Below, piece after piece: positions 9,053 through 18,418 of a stretch of DNA of 64,000 nt. Numbering within the stretch: position 1 is the first letter of the stretch; the number at the start of each line of letters is the position of its first letter. The stretch is taken from contig CAZVOA010000007.1 in assembly GCA_964628465.1 (NCBI GenBank), positions 1 through 64,000 on the forward strand, read 5' to 3'. This stretch comes from JAFGPS01 sp964628465 (GTDB taxonomy: Bacteria > Planctomycetota > Phycisphaerae > Sedimentisphaerales > Anaerobacaceae). The notes below the pieces were generated by a model. That model was given only the letters and a program-made list of their open reading frames with translations, ran no database searches and was not told the DNA's origin. Both the position numbers and the translations under genes were made by a program.

Positions 9053-12000
9053 TAACTTTGCAGGGATTTTACCTTCGGTTCTTTGCTTTGTCTTTCGGCG
9101 ATTCCTTTTACTGACGCAGCCGCCGCGGTTGTTGTCGTAATATAAGGAATCTTGTATTTTATCGCGGCTTTTCTGATATAAGAGTCGTCAGTTTTACCTT
9201 GCTTGCCTACAGGAGTATTGATTATCAGTTGAATTTCCTTGTTCTTTATTGCATCGACTATATTTGGTCTGCCTTCATAGACTTTGAAAATCTGCTCTGA
9301 TTTTATACCTTTTTCCGATAGATGCTTGTGCGTTCCCTCTGTAGCTAATATTTTGAAACCAATTTTATTAAACGCTTTCGCTGTTTCAGCGATTGAAGTT
9401 TTATCCGGGTCCGCAATTGTAATCAGGACGGTTCCATTTAAAGGTAATTGCTGCTGTGTTGCTTCCTCTGCCTTGAAGAATGCCAGGCCGTAGGATTCTG
9501 AAAGTCCAAGCACTTCACCAGTTGAACGCATCTCCGGGCCGAGAAGAGGATCGACTTCAGGGAACATATTGAATGGAAATACAGATTCTTTAACGCCATA
9601 ATGCGGTATGTTTTTGTGTTCCAGTTTCAGGTCCGGGATTTTTTTGCCGAGCATAACCTGTGTTGCAATTCGAGCCATTGAAACGCCGCAAACTTTTGAT
9701 ACTAATGGAACAGTTCTCGATGCTCTTGGATTGGCTTCCAGTACATAGACTACATCATCAGCTATCGCATACTGCATATTCATCAGGCCGACAACGCCTA
9801 ATTTTATCGCTATTCTGCTTGTGTATTCGCTTATCGTATCGATATGTTTTTGTGGAATTGAAACCGGAGGAATCACACATGCGGAATCTCCTGAATGTAT
9901 GCCGGCAAGTTCAATATGTTCCATGACGGCAGGGACAAAGACTTCCTTGCCATCGGAAATAGCATCTGCTTCGGCTTCGATAGCGTTGACAAGAAATTTA
10001 TCTATTAGAATAGGTTTTTCGGGTGTCACTTCAACCGCTGCTGCAACATATTGCCTGAGCATTTCTTCATCGTGTACAACTTCCATGCCGCGACCGCCCA
10101 GTACATAAGAAGGTCTTACCATTAGCGGATATCCGATTTGCTTTGCTATTGCCAAGGCTTCTTCAAGACTGCTTGCCATGCCTGATTCCGGCATTGGTAT
10201 TTTGAGTTTCTTCATTATCGACCTGAATTTGTCACGGTCTTCCGCCAAATCAATGGTGTCAGGAGAAGTTCCAATTATATTAACACCGGCCTCTTCAAGC
10301 TCCCGTGCAATATTAAGAGGTGTCTGGCCGCCGAACTGGCAAATCACGCCTTCAGGTTTTTCTTTTTCATAAATACTTAAAACATCTTCTACGGTTAAAG
10401 GCTCAAAATACAACTTATCTGAAGTGTCGTAGTCAGTAGAAACTGTTTCTGGATTACAATTTATCATTATTGTTTCAATGCCTGCATCTCGCAGAGCAAA
10501 AGCGGCGTGCACACAGCAGTAATCAAATTCGATGCCTTGTCCGATACGGTTTGGACCGCCGCCAAGTATCATTATCTTTCGGTTACTGGATACTCCGACT
10601 TTATCCTGAGCGTTATATGTGGAGAAATAATAAGCAGCATTTTCCACGCCGCTGACCGGGACTGGCTCCCAGCCCTCGACTATACCAAGCGTTTTTCTTT
10701 GTTTGCGAATTTTAACTTCCGGAATGCTGAGAATCTTTGCCAGGTAACGATCCGCAAAACCATCTTTTTTCGCCTGAATTAAAAGTTCATCGGGAATACT
10801 TTTCCCCTTATATTTAAGGAGTTTTTCCTCAAGTGCTACAAGTTCCGCCATCTGTTTGATAAACCATTCCTTAATATATGTTTTTTCGTGAAGTTCTTTT
10901 GTAGAAGCTCCCTTTCGCAGCGCTTCGTACATAAGGAATTGACGTTCGCTTGTAGGAGTGTTCAGGCGTGTCATCAATTCTTCGATACCGAGTTTGTTGA
11001 AGTTCTTCGCGAAACCCAGGCCATATCTTCCATTTTCCAGTGAGCGGATCGCTTTTTGAAATGCTTCTTTATAATTTTTACCGATGCTCATTACTTCGCC
11101 TACGGCTCGCATTTGAGTGCCGAGTTTATCTTCGACTCCTTTGAATTTTTCAAACGCCCAACGAGCAAATTTAACTACGACATAATCACCGGAAGGTGTA
11201 TATTTTTCGAGTGTTCCATCTCTCCAGTAAGGAATATCATCAAGCGTCATTCCACCGGCAAGCATGGAAGAAACCATCGCAATTGGAAATCCGGTTGCTT
11301 TTGAAGCAAGGGCGGATGAGCGTGATGTTCGGGGATTAATTTCGATAACTACGACTCGTCCTGTTTTGGGATCGTGAGCGAATTGTACATTTGTCCCGCC
11401 AATAACTTCAATTGCATCAACTATATCATAAGAATACTTCTGTAATTTTTCCTGAAGCTTTTTATCAATAGTAATCATAGGGGCTGTGCAGTATGAGTCG
11501 CCTGTATGTATGCCCATAGCATCGACATTTTCGATGAAGCAGACGGTAATTTTTTGACCTTTGGAATCACGGACGACTTCCAGTTCAAGTTCTTCCCATC
11601 CAAGCACTGATTCCTCTACGAGAATTTGCCCAACGAGACTTGCCGCTAATCCTCTTGCCGCGACTAATCTCAGTTCATCAACATTATAAACCAGGCCGCC
11701 GCCTGTTCCTCCCATAGTATAAGCTGGTCGTATTACAACCGGGTAGCCAAGCTCTTTCGCGATTTTTTCCGCTTCTTCGACTGTATAAGCCGGATCGCTT
11801 TTAGGCATATCGATTCCAAGTTTATTCATAGTTTTCTTGAATTCTATTCTGTCTTCCCCGCGTTCGATGGCATCGATCTGTACTCCGATTATTTTTACGC
11901 CATATTTATCGAGGACTCCTGCTTTTGCCAGTTCCGAGGCAAGATTCAGGCCGCTTTGGCCGCCCAGGTTCGGAAGAAGTGCATCAGGTCTTTCCTTTTC

Positions 12001-12234
12001 AATTATTTTTGTCATTGTCTGAAGATTCAGCGGCTCAATATAGGTCGCATCCGCCATTCCTGGATCGGTCATAATTGTTGCGGGGTTGGAATTTACCAGA
12101 ACAATTTCATAGCCAAGTTTACGCAGTGCTTTACATGCCTGTGTTCCTGAATAATCGAACTCGCACGCCTGACCAATAATGATTGGACCTGAACCGATTA
12201 TCATAACTTTATGTATATCATTACGTTTTGGCAT
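9034..12234 (-). CDS. carB: Carbamoyl-phosphate synthase large subunit
   Basis: This 1066-residue protein is close to the usual CarB length (about 1075) and starts with the typical MPKRNDIHKVMIIGSGPIIIGQ. It contains both duplicated ATP-grasp synthase halves (IRPAYTMGGTGGG in the first, VRPSYVLGGRGMEVV in the second), the second nucleotide-binding start GGGPNRIGQGIEFDYC, and a C-terminal MGS-like allosteric domain. It makes carbamoyl phosphate from bicarbonate, ATP and glutamine-derived ammonia for pyrimidine and arginine synthesis. The small subunit carA is not in the window. The start is supported by a GGAG ribosome-binding site 8 nt upstream. The 3' end overlaps ahbC by 19 bp in convergent orientation. 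Confidence 0.97.
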   Translation of the reverse strand: MPKRNDIHKVMIIGSGPIIIGQACEFDYSGTQACKALRKLGYEIVLVNSNPATIMTDPGMADATYIEPLNLQTMTKIIEKERPDALLPNLGGQSGLNLASELAKAGVLDKYGVKIIGVQIDAIERGEDRIEFKKTMNKLGIDMPKSDPAYTVEEAEKIAKELGYPVVIRPAYTMGGTGGGLVYNVDELRLVAARGLAASLVGQILVEESVLGWEELELEVVRDSKGQKITVCFIENVDAMGIHTGDSYCTAPMITIDKKLQEKLQKYSYDIVDAIEVIGGTNVQFAHDPKTGRVVVIEINPRTSRSSALASKATGFPIAMVSSMLAGGMTLDDIPYWRDGTLEKYTPSGDYVVVKFARWAFEKFKGVEDKLGTQMRAVGEVMSIGKNYKEAFQKAIRSLENGRYGLGFAKNFNKLGIEELMTRLNTPTSERQFLMYEALRKGASTKELHEKTYIKEWFIKQMAELVALEEKLLKYKGKSIPDELLIQAKKDGFADRYLAKILSIPEVKIRKQRKTLGIVEGWEPVPVSGVENAAYYFSTYNAQDKVGVSSNRKIMILGGGPNRIGQGIEFDYCCVHAAFALRDAGIETIMINCNPETVSTDYDTSDKLYFEPLTVEDVLSIYEKEKPEGVICQFGGQTPLNIARELEEAGVNIIGTSPDTIDLAEDRDKFRSIMKKLKIPMPESGMASSLEEALAIAKQIGYPLMVRPSYVLGGRGMEVVHDEEMLRQYVAAAVEVTPEKPILIDKFLVNAIEAEADAISDGKEVFVPAVMEHIELAGIHSGDSACVIPPVSIPQKHIDTISEYTSRIAIKLGVVGLMNMQYAIADDVVYVLEANPRASRTVPLVSKVCGVSMARIATQVMLGKKIPDLKLEHKNIPHYGVKESVFPFNMFPEVDPLLGPEMRSTGEVLGLSESYGLAFFKAEEATQQQLPLNGTVLITIADPDKTSIAETAKAFNKIGFKILATEGTHKHLSEKGIKSEQIFKVYEGRPNIVDAIKNKEIQLIINTPVGKQGKTDDSYIRKAAIKYKIPYITTTTAAAASVKGIAERQSKEPKVKSLQSYHAGIK

Positions 12235-12555
12235 ATTATATTCTCCAGGTAAATTTTGTTCATAATCTTAAATTGTGCCACAAAAAAACAGGTTCAAGAA
12301 ATTAAACTACAAAAACGTAATAAAGTCAAATGTATCTTACATTAATATCGCAATTTGATAAAACGTTATTGTTCGTACTAATAATGCGGATTAGATGCTA
12401 CATATATGTATATTTGTATTTTTCGACGGTACTGATACGTCTTGAAAAAATAGAACTATCAAAAGTATTACTATGTGCGGTGTGTTTCTAATGGAATTAA
12501 TTTTATAGTGCTGTAATGATGCGTTTACGGGCTTTTTAAATCTTACAATATATGC

Positions 12556-12584
12556 TTGATTGCAAAAGCGAAAAGTAATATAAT
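12556..12584 (+). promoter_or_regulatory. Sigma70-type promoter for the DUF6807/DUF1080 gene
   Basis: TTGATT and a perfect TATAAT are separated by 17 nt, about 40 nt before the chosen ATG at 12625. The box lies inside a longer possible reading frame beginning at 12556, which supports the downstream ATG. The rest of the 390-bp gap between carB and this gene shows no ORF or strong hairpin. Confidence 0.6.
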
Positions 12585-12624
12585 CCGGTTTTATTGGCTG
12601 TTTTTTATTACAAGGATCATATTG

Positions 12625-14505
12625 ATGCATAAATTCAAGTCATTAACATTAAGTCTTGCCGTTATTATCATTTTTTCTTCATGTGTTTTCTCCAATAATA
12701 GCTCACCCGATTCTACTCAAGCAAAACCTCTTGCGACAATTACCGTAGAAGCAGGGGACTATACTCGTATTGATACGCCAGTATGTGTACGTACTAATGG
12801 TATTGGCTTTGATTTTGAAAATAATGCTTTTGTTGTAATGGAAGTTAAAGGAGATAAGGAGGAAATAATTCCTGCTCAATATGAATCAGGTAAATCTCCT
12901 AAAGTATGGTTTCGCTTATCAGGCAAGACTGAAGCTGGAACAAATAGAGTATTTAAGATTTATCCATATCATGTCGCTCATATTGACTGGTCATTTATTT
13001 CTGTGGAAAAAGATGATAAGGCAGTAACCTTAAAACGCGGTGATAAAAATATATTAAGTTATCAATATGCAGTAATGCCTGCCCCGGAAGTAGAGACGAA
13101 CGGCCGTGCGTCTTTATTTGATAGAAGCGGATTTATTCATCCGTTATGGTCACCCGAAGGTAATGTATTGACTGATATTCATCCGACGGACCATATTCAT
13201 CATATGGGAATCTGGATGCCATGGACTCATACTCACTATGAAGGGAAAATGATTGATTTCTGGAATGTTGGTGATGGTTCCGGAACTGTTTGCTTTTCAA
13301 AATTAATATCATCCGCAAATGGTAATATTTTTGGCGGATTTAAAGCTGAACAGGAACATGTAGGTCTTAAAACTTCAGAAGGTGAAAAAGTAATTCTCGA
13401 CGAAATTTGGGATGTACGAGTATATAATAACAGAGAAGGTCTCGATCAAGATTACTGGATTGTCGATTTCAAATCCACCCAGAAAAATATTACGGATATC
13501 CCGCTTATTCAGGATGAATATCGATATGGCGGCTTTGGTTACAGGGCCGCGAGAGAGTGGAAAGGCGCAAACTCAGCTTATTTGACAAGCGAAGGCAAGA
13601 CTCGTGAAAATGGTCATACCACAACTGCCAAATGGTGCGATATGTCCGGCGTAATAGATGGTAAATGGGAAGGCGTGACAATAATGAGCAATCCTGAAAA
13701 TTTCCGTCATCCTGAACCAATGCGAATCTGGCCGGAGCCTGATAATTATGTATTCTTCAATTTTGCTCCATCGCAAGCCGGCGAATGGGTAATGGAACCC
13801 GGCAAGGAGTATGTTTTTCAATACAGAATTTTCGTGCATGAAGACAAACCAAATGTCGAAGAAATTGAACGCGTTTGGAATGATTACGCAAATCCGCCAA
13901 AAGTTACAGTTGAATCTGGAAAGTCTGCCAATAGAATAGTGCTTTTCGATGGTACTGATTTTTCCCAATGGGTTGCTGAAAGAAACGGGCCAATTCGCTG
14001 GGAAATTGAAGACGGAACGATAAAAATAGTGCCTCGTACCGGCGGCATAATGACGAAAGATAACTATAGCGATTTCAAAATGCACGTCGAATTCAAATAT
14101 CCTGATATGGATCCGAGCGTTCGTGGTCAGTCTCGTTCCAACAGCGGCGTTTACATTCAGCGCAGATATGAATTGCAGATACTTGACTCATACGGTTTAG
14201 AGCCGAGAAATAATGATTGCGGCGCGATTTATCAATTTAAAGCGCCCGATAAAAACGCCTGTGCCAAACCTGAAGAATGGCAAACCTATGATATTACGTT
14301 CCATGCGGCGAAATACGAAGGTAATACAAAAGTCAAAAACGCAAGAATTACGGTTGTGCAAAACGGCATTATAATCCATGATAATGTTGAAATACCGAAT
14401 AAAACCGGTGCCGGGCAGCAGGAAAATCCTAATCCGGCACCGATTCTGTTACAGGAACATAGTAATATATTATGGTTTCGCAATATTTGGATAGAGCCGT
14501 TATAA
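12625..14505 (+). CDS. Exported DUF6807 (PmoA-like) + DUF1080 protein, probable lipoprotein
   Basis: The ATG at 12625 follows an AAGGA site and gives 626 residues beginning with a signal peptide that ends at a lipobox-like FSSC, so the protein is probably a periplasmic or outer-membrane lipoprotein. Residues about 40-420 match the DUF6807 (PmoA) family (HPLWSPEGNVLTDIHPTDHIHHMGIW). The last about 190 residues match DUF1080 (LFDGTDFSQW, SNSGVYIQRRYELQILDS), a concanavalin-like fold. Some DUF1080 proteins have been shown to cleave 3-keto-glycosides. It heads a cluster with a sugar isomerase, a ThuA-like protein and a Gfo/Idh/MocA oxidoreductase, pointing to glycoside breakdown outside the cytoplasm. 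The substrate is not visible from sequence. Confidence 0.82.
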   Translation: MHKFKSLTLSLAVIIIFSSCVFSNNSSPDSTQAKPLATITVEAGDYTRIDTPVCVRTNGIGFDFENNAFVVMEVKGDKEEIIPAQYESGKSPKVWFRLSGKTEAGTNRVFKIYPYHVAHIDWSFISVEKDDKAVTLKRGDKNILSYQYAVMPAPEVETNGRASLFDRSGFIHPLWSPEGNVLTDIHPTDHIHHMGIWMPWTHTHYEGKMIDFWNVGDGSGTVCFSKLISSANGNIFGGFKAEQEHVGLKTSEGEKVILDEIWDVRVYNNREGLDQDYWIVDFKSTQKNITDIPLIQDEYRYGGFGYRAAREWKGANSAYLTSEGKTRENGHTTTAKWCDMSGVIDGKWEGVTIMSNPENFRHPEPMRIWPEPDNYVFFNFAPSQAGEWVMEPGKEYVFQYRIFVHEDKPNVEEIERVWNDYANPPKVTVESGKSANRIVLFDGTDFSQWVAERNGPIRWEIEDGTIKIVPRTGGIMTKDNYSDFKMHVEFKYPDMDPSVRGQSRSNSGVYIQRRYELQILDSYGLEPRNNDCGAIYQFKAPDKNACAKPEEWQTYDITFHAAKYEGNTKVKNARITVVQNGIIIHDNVEIPNKTGAGQQENPNPAPILLQEHSNILWFRNIWIEPL

Positions 14506-14568
14506 TGTGAAACGTAAAATGAAAATTTATTTAATATAAGATTTTTATTAATTGATAAGGAGAAAAAA

Positions 14569-15567
14569 ATGGCAAGACCTGTTACGCTATTTACCGGACA
14601 ATGGGCGGATTTACCGCTTGAAGAGTTGGCAAAGAAGACTTCAGCATGGGGTTATGATGGATTAGAGTTGGCCTGCTGGGGCGACCATTTCGATGTTGAT
14701 GCCGCTTTGGCAAGTGATTCATACTGTAAACAAAAGAAGGAAATGCTTAAATCTTACGGTCTGAATGTATGGGCTATTTCCACCCATCTTGTCGGCCAGG
14801 CGGTTTGTGACAATATCGATGAGCGTCATAAAGGAATTTTACCTCCGGATGTCTGGGGTGACGGCGATCCAGAGGGTGTCCGTAAAAGGGCAGCTAAAAT
14901 GTTGATTAAAACAGCTAAAGCAGCGAAAAAACTGGGTGTAAAAGTAGTTTGTGGCTTTACCGGCAGTTCGATATGGCATCTTTTGTATTCATTCCCGTCG
15001 GTGCCACAGTCAATGATTCAGGCAGGTTACGATGATTTTGCCAAACGATTCTTACCTATTCTCGATGCTTTCAAAGAGGAAGGTGTAAAATTTGCGCTTG
15101 AAGTTCATCCTACAGAAATAGCTTTCGATATCGCTTCTGCAGAGCGTGCTTTAAAAGCCGTGAAGAATCACAAATGCTTTGGATTCAACTATGACCCGAG
15201 CCATCTTGGTTACCAGGGTGTCGATTATGTGAAATTCATCAGAACTTTCGGCAGCAGGATTTTCCATGCACATATGAAAGATGCTTGGTGGGGTCACGGC
15301 GACGGCACAGTTGGCGTTTTCGGCGGTCATACCGAATTTGCCGACCCAAGACGCTATTGGGATTTCCGCTCAATCGGTCATGGCGATATAAATTTCGAGG
15401 AAATTATTGTTGCTCTTAATGATATTGGTTACAAGGGGCCGCTCTCAATTGAGTGGGAAGACAGCCGAATGGACCGCGAACATGGCGCAGAAGAAGCCTG
15501 TGCATTTATTCAAGCCGCGGACTTTAAACCTTCACAGGTCGCGTTTGATGCTCAATTTGATAAATAA
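14569..15567 (+). CDS. Sugar phosphate isomerase/epimerase, AP endonuclease 2-type TIM barrel
   Basis: This 332-residue protein has the TIM-barrel signature of the xylose isomerase-like / AP endonuclease 2 family: WGYDGLELACWGDHFD near the N-terminus, FALEVHPTEIAFD, FNYDPSHLGYQGVDYVKFI, HAHMKDAWW and SIEWEDSRMDREHG near the C-terminus. The Glu, Asp and His residues in these motifs form the usual metal site. No signal peptide is present, so it acts in the cytoplasm. An AAGGAG site lies just before the ATG. It sits 63 bp after the DUF6807/DUF1080 gene, and related isomerases act on keto-sugars released by such systems. The exact sugar is unknown. Confidence 0.85.
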   Translation: MARPVTLFTGQWADLPLEELAKKTSAWGYDGLELACWGDHFDVDAALASDSYCKQKKEMLKSYGLNVWAISTHLVGQAVCDNIDERHKGILPPDVWGDGDPEGVRKRAAKMLIKTAKAAKKLGVKVVCGFTGSSIWHLLYSFPSVPQSMIQAGYDDFAKRFLPILDAFKEEGVKFALEVHPTEIAFDIASAERALKAVKNHKCFGFNYDPSHLGYQGVDYVKFIRTFGSRIFHAHMKDAWWGHGDGTVGVFGGHTEFADPRRYWDFRSIGHGDINFEEIIVALNDIGYKGPLSIEWEDSRMDREHGAEEACAFIQAADFKPSQVAFDAQFDK

Positions 15568-15581
15568 GGAAACGATTGTTA

Positions 15582-15615
15582 AAGATACAGCCTTTATAAT
15601 TAGAGGCTGTATCTT
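15582..15615 (+). terminator. Hairpin after the sugar isomerase gene
   Basis: A perfect 12-bp stem (AAGATACAGCCT with AGGCTGTATCTT) and a 10-nt loop lie 15 bp after the stop codon. The following ATATTT is only a weak U-tract, so it may attenuate or process the message rather than end it. Confidence 0.5.
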
Positions 15616-15650
15616 ATATTTAATAGATTTTGATTTTAAGGAATGATGAA

Positions 15651-16670
15651 ATGCGAAAAACATTATTATTTGGTGTGATGGTGATTCTAATTATGTCGCA
15701 GGCTTTGAATTCATTTGCTGCCGACGCTGCCAATACTGGAGAAACCAGAGGCGGCGGACGTGGTACTCGTGGTGCAGGTATGGGAATGGGTAGAGGTATG
15801 GGAATGGGACAACCGCAACAGCAAAGTGGTCCATCGGAAGAAGAAATTAAGAAAATGGAAGACGCAATGCCGACCAAAGCTGTTGTTGAACCCAGCAAGC
15901 CAAGAAAATTGCTTGTAATTGATATTCTCGGTCAGGGTGCGTTCAAGCATACTTCCATCCCCTATTGGAATAAAGCTTTACAGATTATGGGTGAAAAAAC
16001 AGGTGCGTTCACTGCTGTGGTTAGTAGTGATATTAATATGTTCAGTGCCGAGAATCTCGCTCAATTTGATGCTGTTTGCCTAAACAATTCAGTAAGTTTG
16101 CCGTTAAGCCCAGACAAAACGCCTGAGTTATGCAAAGCTCTGATGGACTTCGTCAAAGGCGGCAAAGGTATTATGGCAATACATGCCGGTACAGATACTT
16201 TCTACACCGGAGCTTATATATGGCCGGAAGGCAGTGAAATGTTAGGCGGCAAATTCTCTGGTCACCCATGGACATCAAATGGGACATGGGCAATTAAAAT
16301 TGACGAGCCGAATCACCCGTTGATGGTTCCATTTAAAGGGGAAGGCTTTAAGTTAAGTGACGAAATATATCGTACCGAGCCTCCGTTATATTCCCGTGAA
16401 AAACAGCTTGTTTTAATGAGTCTTGATTTTAGCGATGAAGCGACAAAAGGTGCCCGCGGCCAGAAACCTACGGATGTAGATACAGGTATATCCTGGATTA
16501 AGAAGTGGGGCGAAGGTCGTGTATTTTATTGTTCGCTCGGTCATAATCACCCTGTAACATGGACTACACCGATATTGGAGCATTATCTAAGAGGTATTCA
16601 GTTTACTCTTGGTGATTTGAAAGTCGATGCTACGCCAAAACCGGCGAAACCTGCCGCAACTGAGAATTAA
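15651..16670 (+). CDS. Exported ThuA-like domain protein
   Basis: The ATG at 15651 with AAGGA 8 nt upstream gives 339 residues with a clear signal peptide (cleavage near SFA-AD). A low-complexity Gly/Met/Arg stretch (GMGMGRGMGMG) follows at about residues 40-55. The body is a ThuA-like (trehalose utilisation, glutamine amidotransferase-like) domain: LLVIDILGQGAFKH, FDAVCLNNS, GGKGIMAIHAGTDTFY, MLGGKFSGHPW and GRVFYCSLGHNH. ThuA-like domains occur next to DUF1080 and Gfo/Idh/MocA genes throughout planctomycetes, and ThuA/ThuB take part in 3-keto-disaccharide metabolism in rhizobia. An upstream TTG at 15630 is possible but less likely. Role in this cluster is inferred from context. Confidence 0.82.
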   Translation: MRKTLLFGVMVILIMSQALNSFAADAANTGETRGGGRGTRGAGMGMGRGMGMGQPQQQSGPSEEEIKKMEDAMPTKAVVEPSKPRKLLVIDILGQGAFKHTSIPYWNKALQIMGEKTGAFTAVVSSDINMFSAENLAQFDAVCLNNSVSLPLSPDKTPELCKALMDFVKGGKGIMAIHAGTDTFYTGAYIWPEGSEMLGGKFSGHPWTSNGTWAIKIDEPNHPLMVPFKGEGFKLSDEIYRTEPPLYSREKQLVLMSLDFSDEATKGARGQKPTDVDTGISWIKKWGEGRVFYCSLGHNHPVTWTTPILEHYLRGIQFTLGDLKVDATPKPAKPAATEN

Positions 16671-16766
16671 TTGAAACTGAGAAAATTGAGTAATTATCCA
16701 GGTATGCAATTTAAGGATAAGCCTTAGAGGGAACACGGTTGCTGTCTGGATTAATATTGGAAGTGG

Positions 16767-16791
16767 CCGCAGGATGTTCAGCGTCCTGCGG
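16767..16791 (+). other. Intergenic hairpin in the 16671-16998 gap
   Basis: CCGCAGGA pairs perfectly with TCCTGCGG across a 9-nt loop. It has no U-tract and lies in a 328-bp gap without an ORF, followed by a strong promoter at 16933. A second small stem (AAGG/CCTT) sits near 16712. Function unknown. Confidence 0.35.
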
Positions 16792-16932
16792 AAACTCCAT
16801 ATATAAAAGATTATTTGGTATTTGTTGGAAATTTCAATTTATCTGATATTATTTTCGTTCAAAGTTACGTCTTAATAGTAGTAACGTGTAGATTTTATGC
16901 TTAAAAACGTGATAAATGGCAAAAAAGCAAGC

Positions 16933-16961
16933 TTGACAATTAAAAATTTGCCTGCTATATT
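16933..16961 (+). promoter_or_regulatory. Strong sigma70-type promoter for the Gfo/Idh/MocA gene
   Basis: A perfect TTGACA is followed after exactly 17 nt by TATATT, about 38 nt upstream of the chosen ATG. Confidence 0.7.
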
Positions 16962-16998
16962 GCGAGTTCTTAAAAATTTATAGGAGTTATTGCAAAAA

Positions 16999-18363
16999 AT
17001 GAAAGATACAACATCTCAAGCTGGTATTAACAGACGCAGTTTCCTGCAAAGCTCAGCCGCCGTAGGTGCAAGTTTGGCTTTTTCCCCTTATATATTTACT
17101 CAGGCCGCAAGCGGTGCTTCTTCTGATGATTTGAATGTCGCATTGCTTGGCGCAGGCGCTCAGGGGCAGGCTCTTTTGAATGCTTGCAAGGATATACCGG
17201 GTATTCGTTTCAAAGCGGTTTGTGATATCTGGGAGGCATATAATTTAAAAAGAACTTCACGTATTCTCCAATCGCAGGGTCATGAACTTAAGAGTTATGT
17301 AGATTACCAGGAGATGCTGGCAGATCAGAAAGACCTTGATGCGGTTATTGTTGCGACACCGGATTTCTGGCATTCACCTCATACATGTGCCTGTCTTGAA
17401 GCGGGATTGCACGTTTATTGCGAAAAGGAAATGTCTAATACCATAGAAGGCGCCAAGAAAATGGTAGATGCCCAAAAGAAAACGGGCAAGCTGCTTCAAA
17501 TTGGTCATCAAAGACGCAGTAATCCTCGCTATCAGCATTGTTATAATAAACTCATAAAAGAAGCGAATTTACTCCAGCAGGTTACGACGGCTTATGGCCA
17601 ATGGAACCGCGGCAAATTGGCTTGCGAAGACCTTGGCGTTCCGCGTGATACGGAAATTGATACCGCGACACTTCAAAAGTACGGTTTCGAATCAATGCAG
17701 AAATTCAGAAACTGGCGATGGTACAAAGGTCTTGGCGGCGGTCCAATCGTTGATCTCGGCTCGCATCAGATTGATATATTCAGCTGGTTCCTTGAAACAA
17801 ACCCAAAATCAGTTATGGCAAGCGGTGGTATTGACTATTGGAAGAATCATGACTGGTACGATAATGTCATGGCGATTTATGAATATGAAACAAAACTTGG
17901 TACTGTGCGTGCGTTTTATCAAACTATAACGACGAACAGTGCGCAGGGTTATTTCGAGCAGTTCATGGGTCTTGAAGGCACTTTAGTAATTTCAGAATCA
18001 TCAGGTCGCGGCACGGTATACCGTGAAGCCTGGGTTGAAGCCGCAAAGTGGGAACCATGGACAGAAAAGAAATATATCACCGCTATTGCAGAAGAAAAAC
18101 CCGAAGAAACAAAAGATACAGGTGTAATTCTGGATGTTCGTGAATCGCCAAAACCACCGGCTTATGATATACCAGTATCTATGGAAGGTAAGTTTGTTCA
18201 TCAGCCGCACCTTGAGAATTTCTTCGATTCTATTCGCGGCAAGGCGAAATTAAATTGCCCGGCTGAAATCGGATATGAAACCGCGGTGACTGTTTTGAAA
18301 GTCAATGAAGCGGTCGAAGCCGGAAAGAGACTTGATTTCAAACAAGAAGAATTCAAAGCCTAA
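16999..18363 (+). CDS. Tat-exported Gfo/Idh/MocA family oxidoreductase
   Basis: The chosen ATG gives 454 residues starting with a twin-arginine signal (NRRSFLQSS, then a hydrophobic stretch ending near TQAASGA), so the folded, cofactor-loaded enzyme should be exported. A Rossmann dinucleotide-binding motif (VALLGAGAQGQALL) follows, then EKEMSNT, with the Lys of the family's EKP-type motif, GHQRRSNPRYQH, and a C-terminal Gfo/Idh/MocA domain with GGGPIVDLGSHQIDIFSW. Tat-exported members exist, for example Zymomonas glucose-fructose oxidoreductase, and others are glucoside 3-dehydrogenases. Together with the DUF1080 and ThuA-like proteins, a role in oxidising sugars in the periplasm is plausible. 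A TTG at 16990 is only 3 nt from the GGAG site, so the ATG is preferred. Confidence 0.85.
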   Translation: MKDTTSQAGINRRSFLQSSAAVGASLAFSPYIFTQAASGASSDDLNVALLGAGAQGQALLNACKDIPGIRFKAVCDIWEAYNLKRTSRILQSQGHELKSYVDYQEMLADQKDLDAVIVATPDFWHSPHTCACLEAGLHVYCEKEMSNTIEGAKKMVDAQKKTGKLLQIGHQRRSNPRYQHCYNKLIKEANLLQQVTTAYGQWNRGKLACEDLGVPRDTEIDTATLQKYGFESMQKFRNWRWYKGLGGGPIVDLGSHQIDIFSWFLETNPKSVMASGGIDYWKNHDWYDNVMAIYEYETKLGTVRAFYQTITTNSAQGYFEQFMGLEGTLVISESSGRGTVYREAWVEAAKWEPWTEKKYITAIAEEKPEETKDTGVILDVRESPKPPAYDIPVSMEGKFVHQPHLENFFDSIRGKAKLNCPAEIGYETAVTVLKVNEAVEAGKRLDFKQEEFKA

Positions 18364-18418
18364 ATAAATTCAGCGATAATTCAGTACTTTGACGAACTAA
18401 ATAAGGGATTATTGTATA

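Noticed and set aside
12391..12630. 79-residue minus-strand ORF between carB and the DUF6807 gene
   Set aside because: It overlaps the promoter and start of the plus-strand gene, has no ribosome-binding site and no domain-like sequence.
16671..16800. Cobalamin-type riboswitch before the Gfo/Idh gene
   Set aside because: The B12-box-like sequence and the required long-range pairing could not be identified, and the promoter lies downstream of this region.
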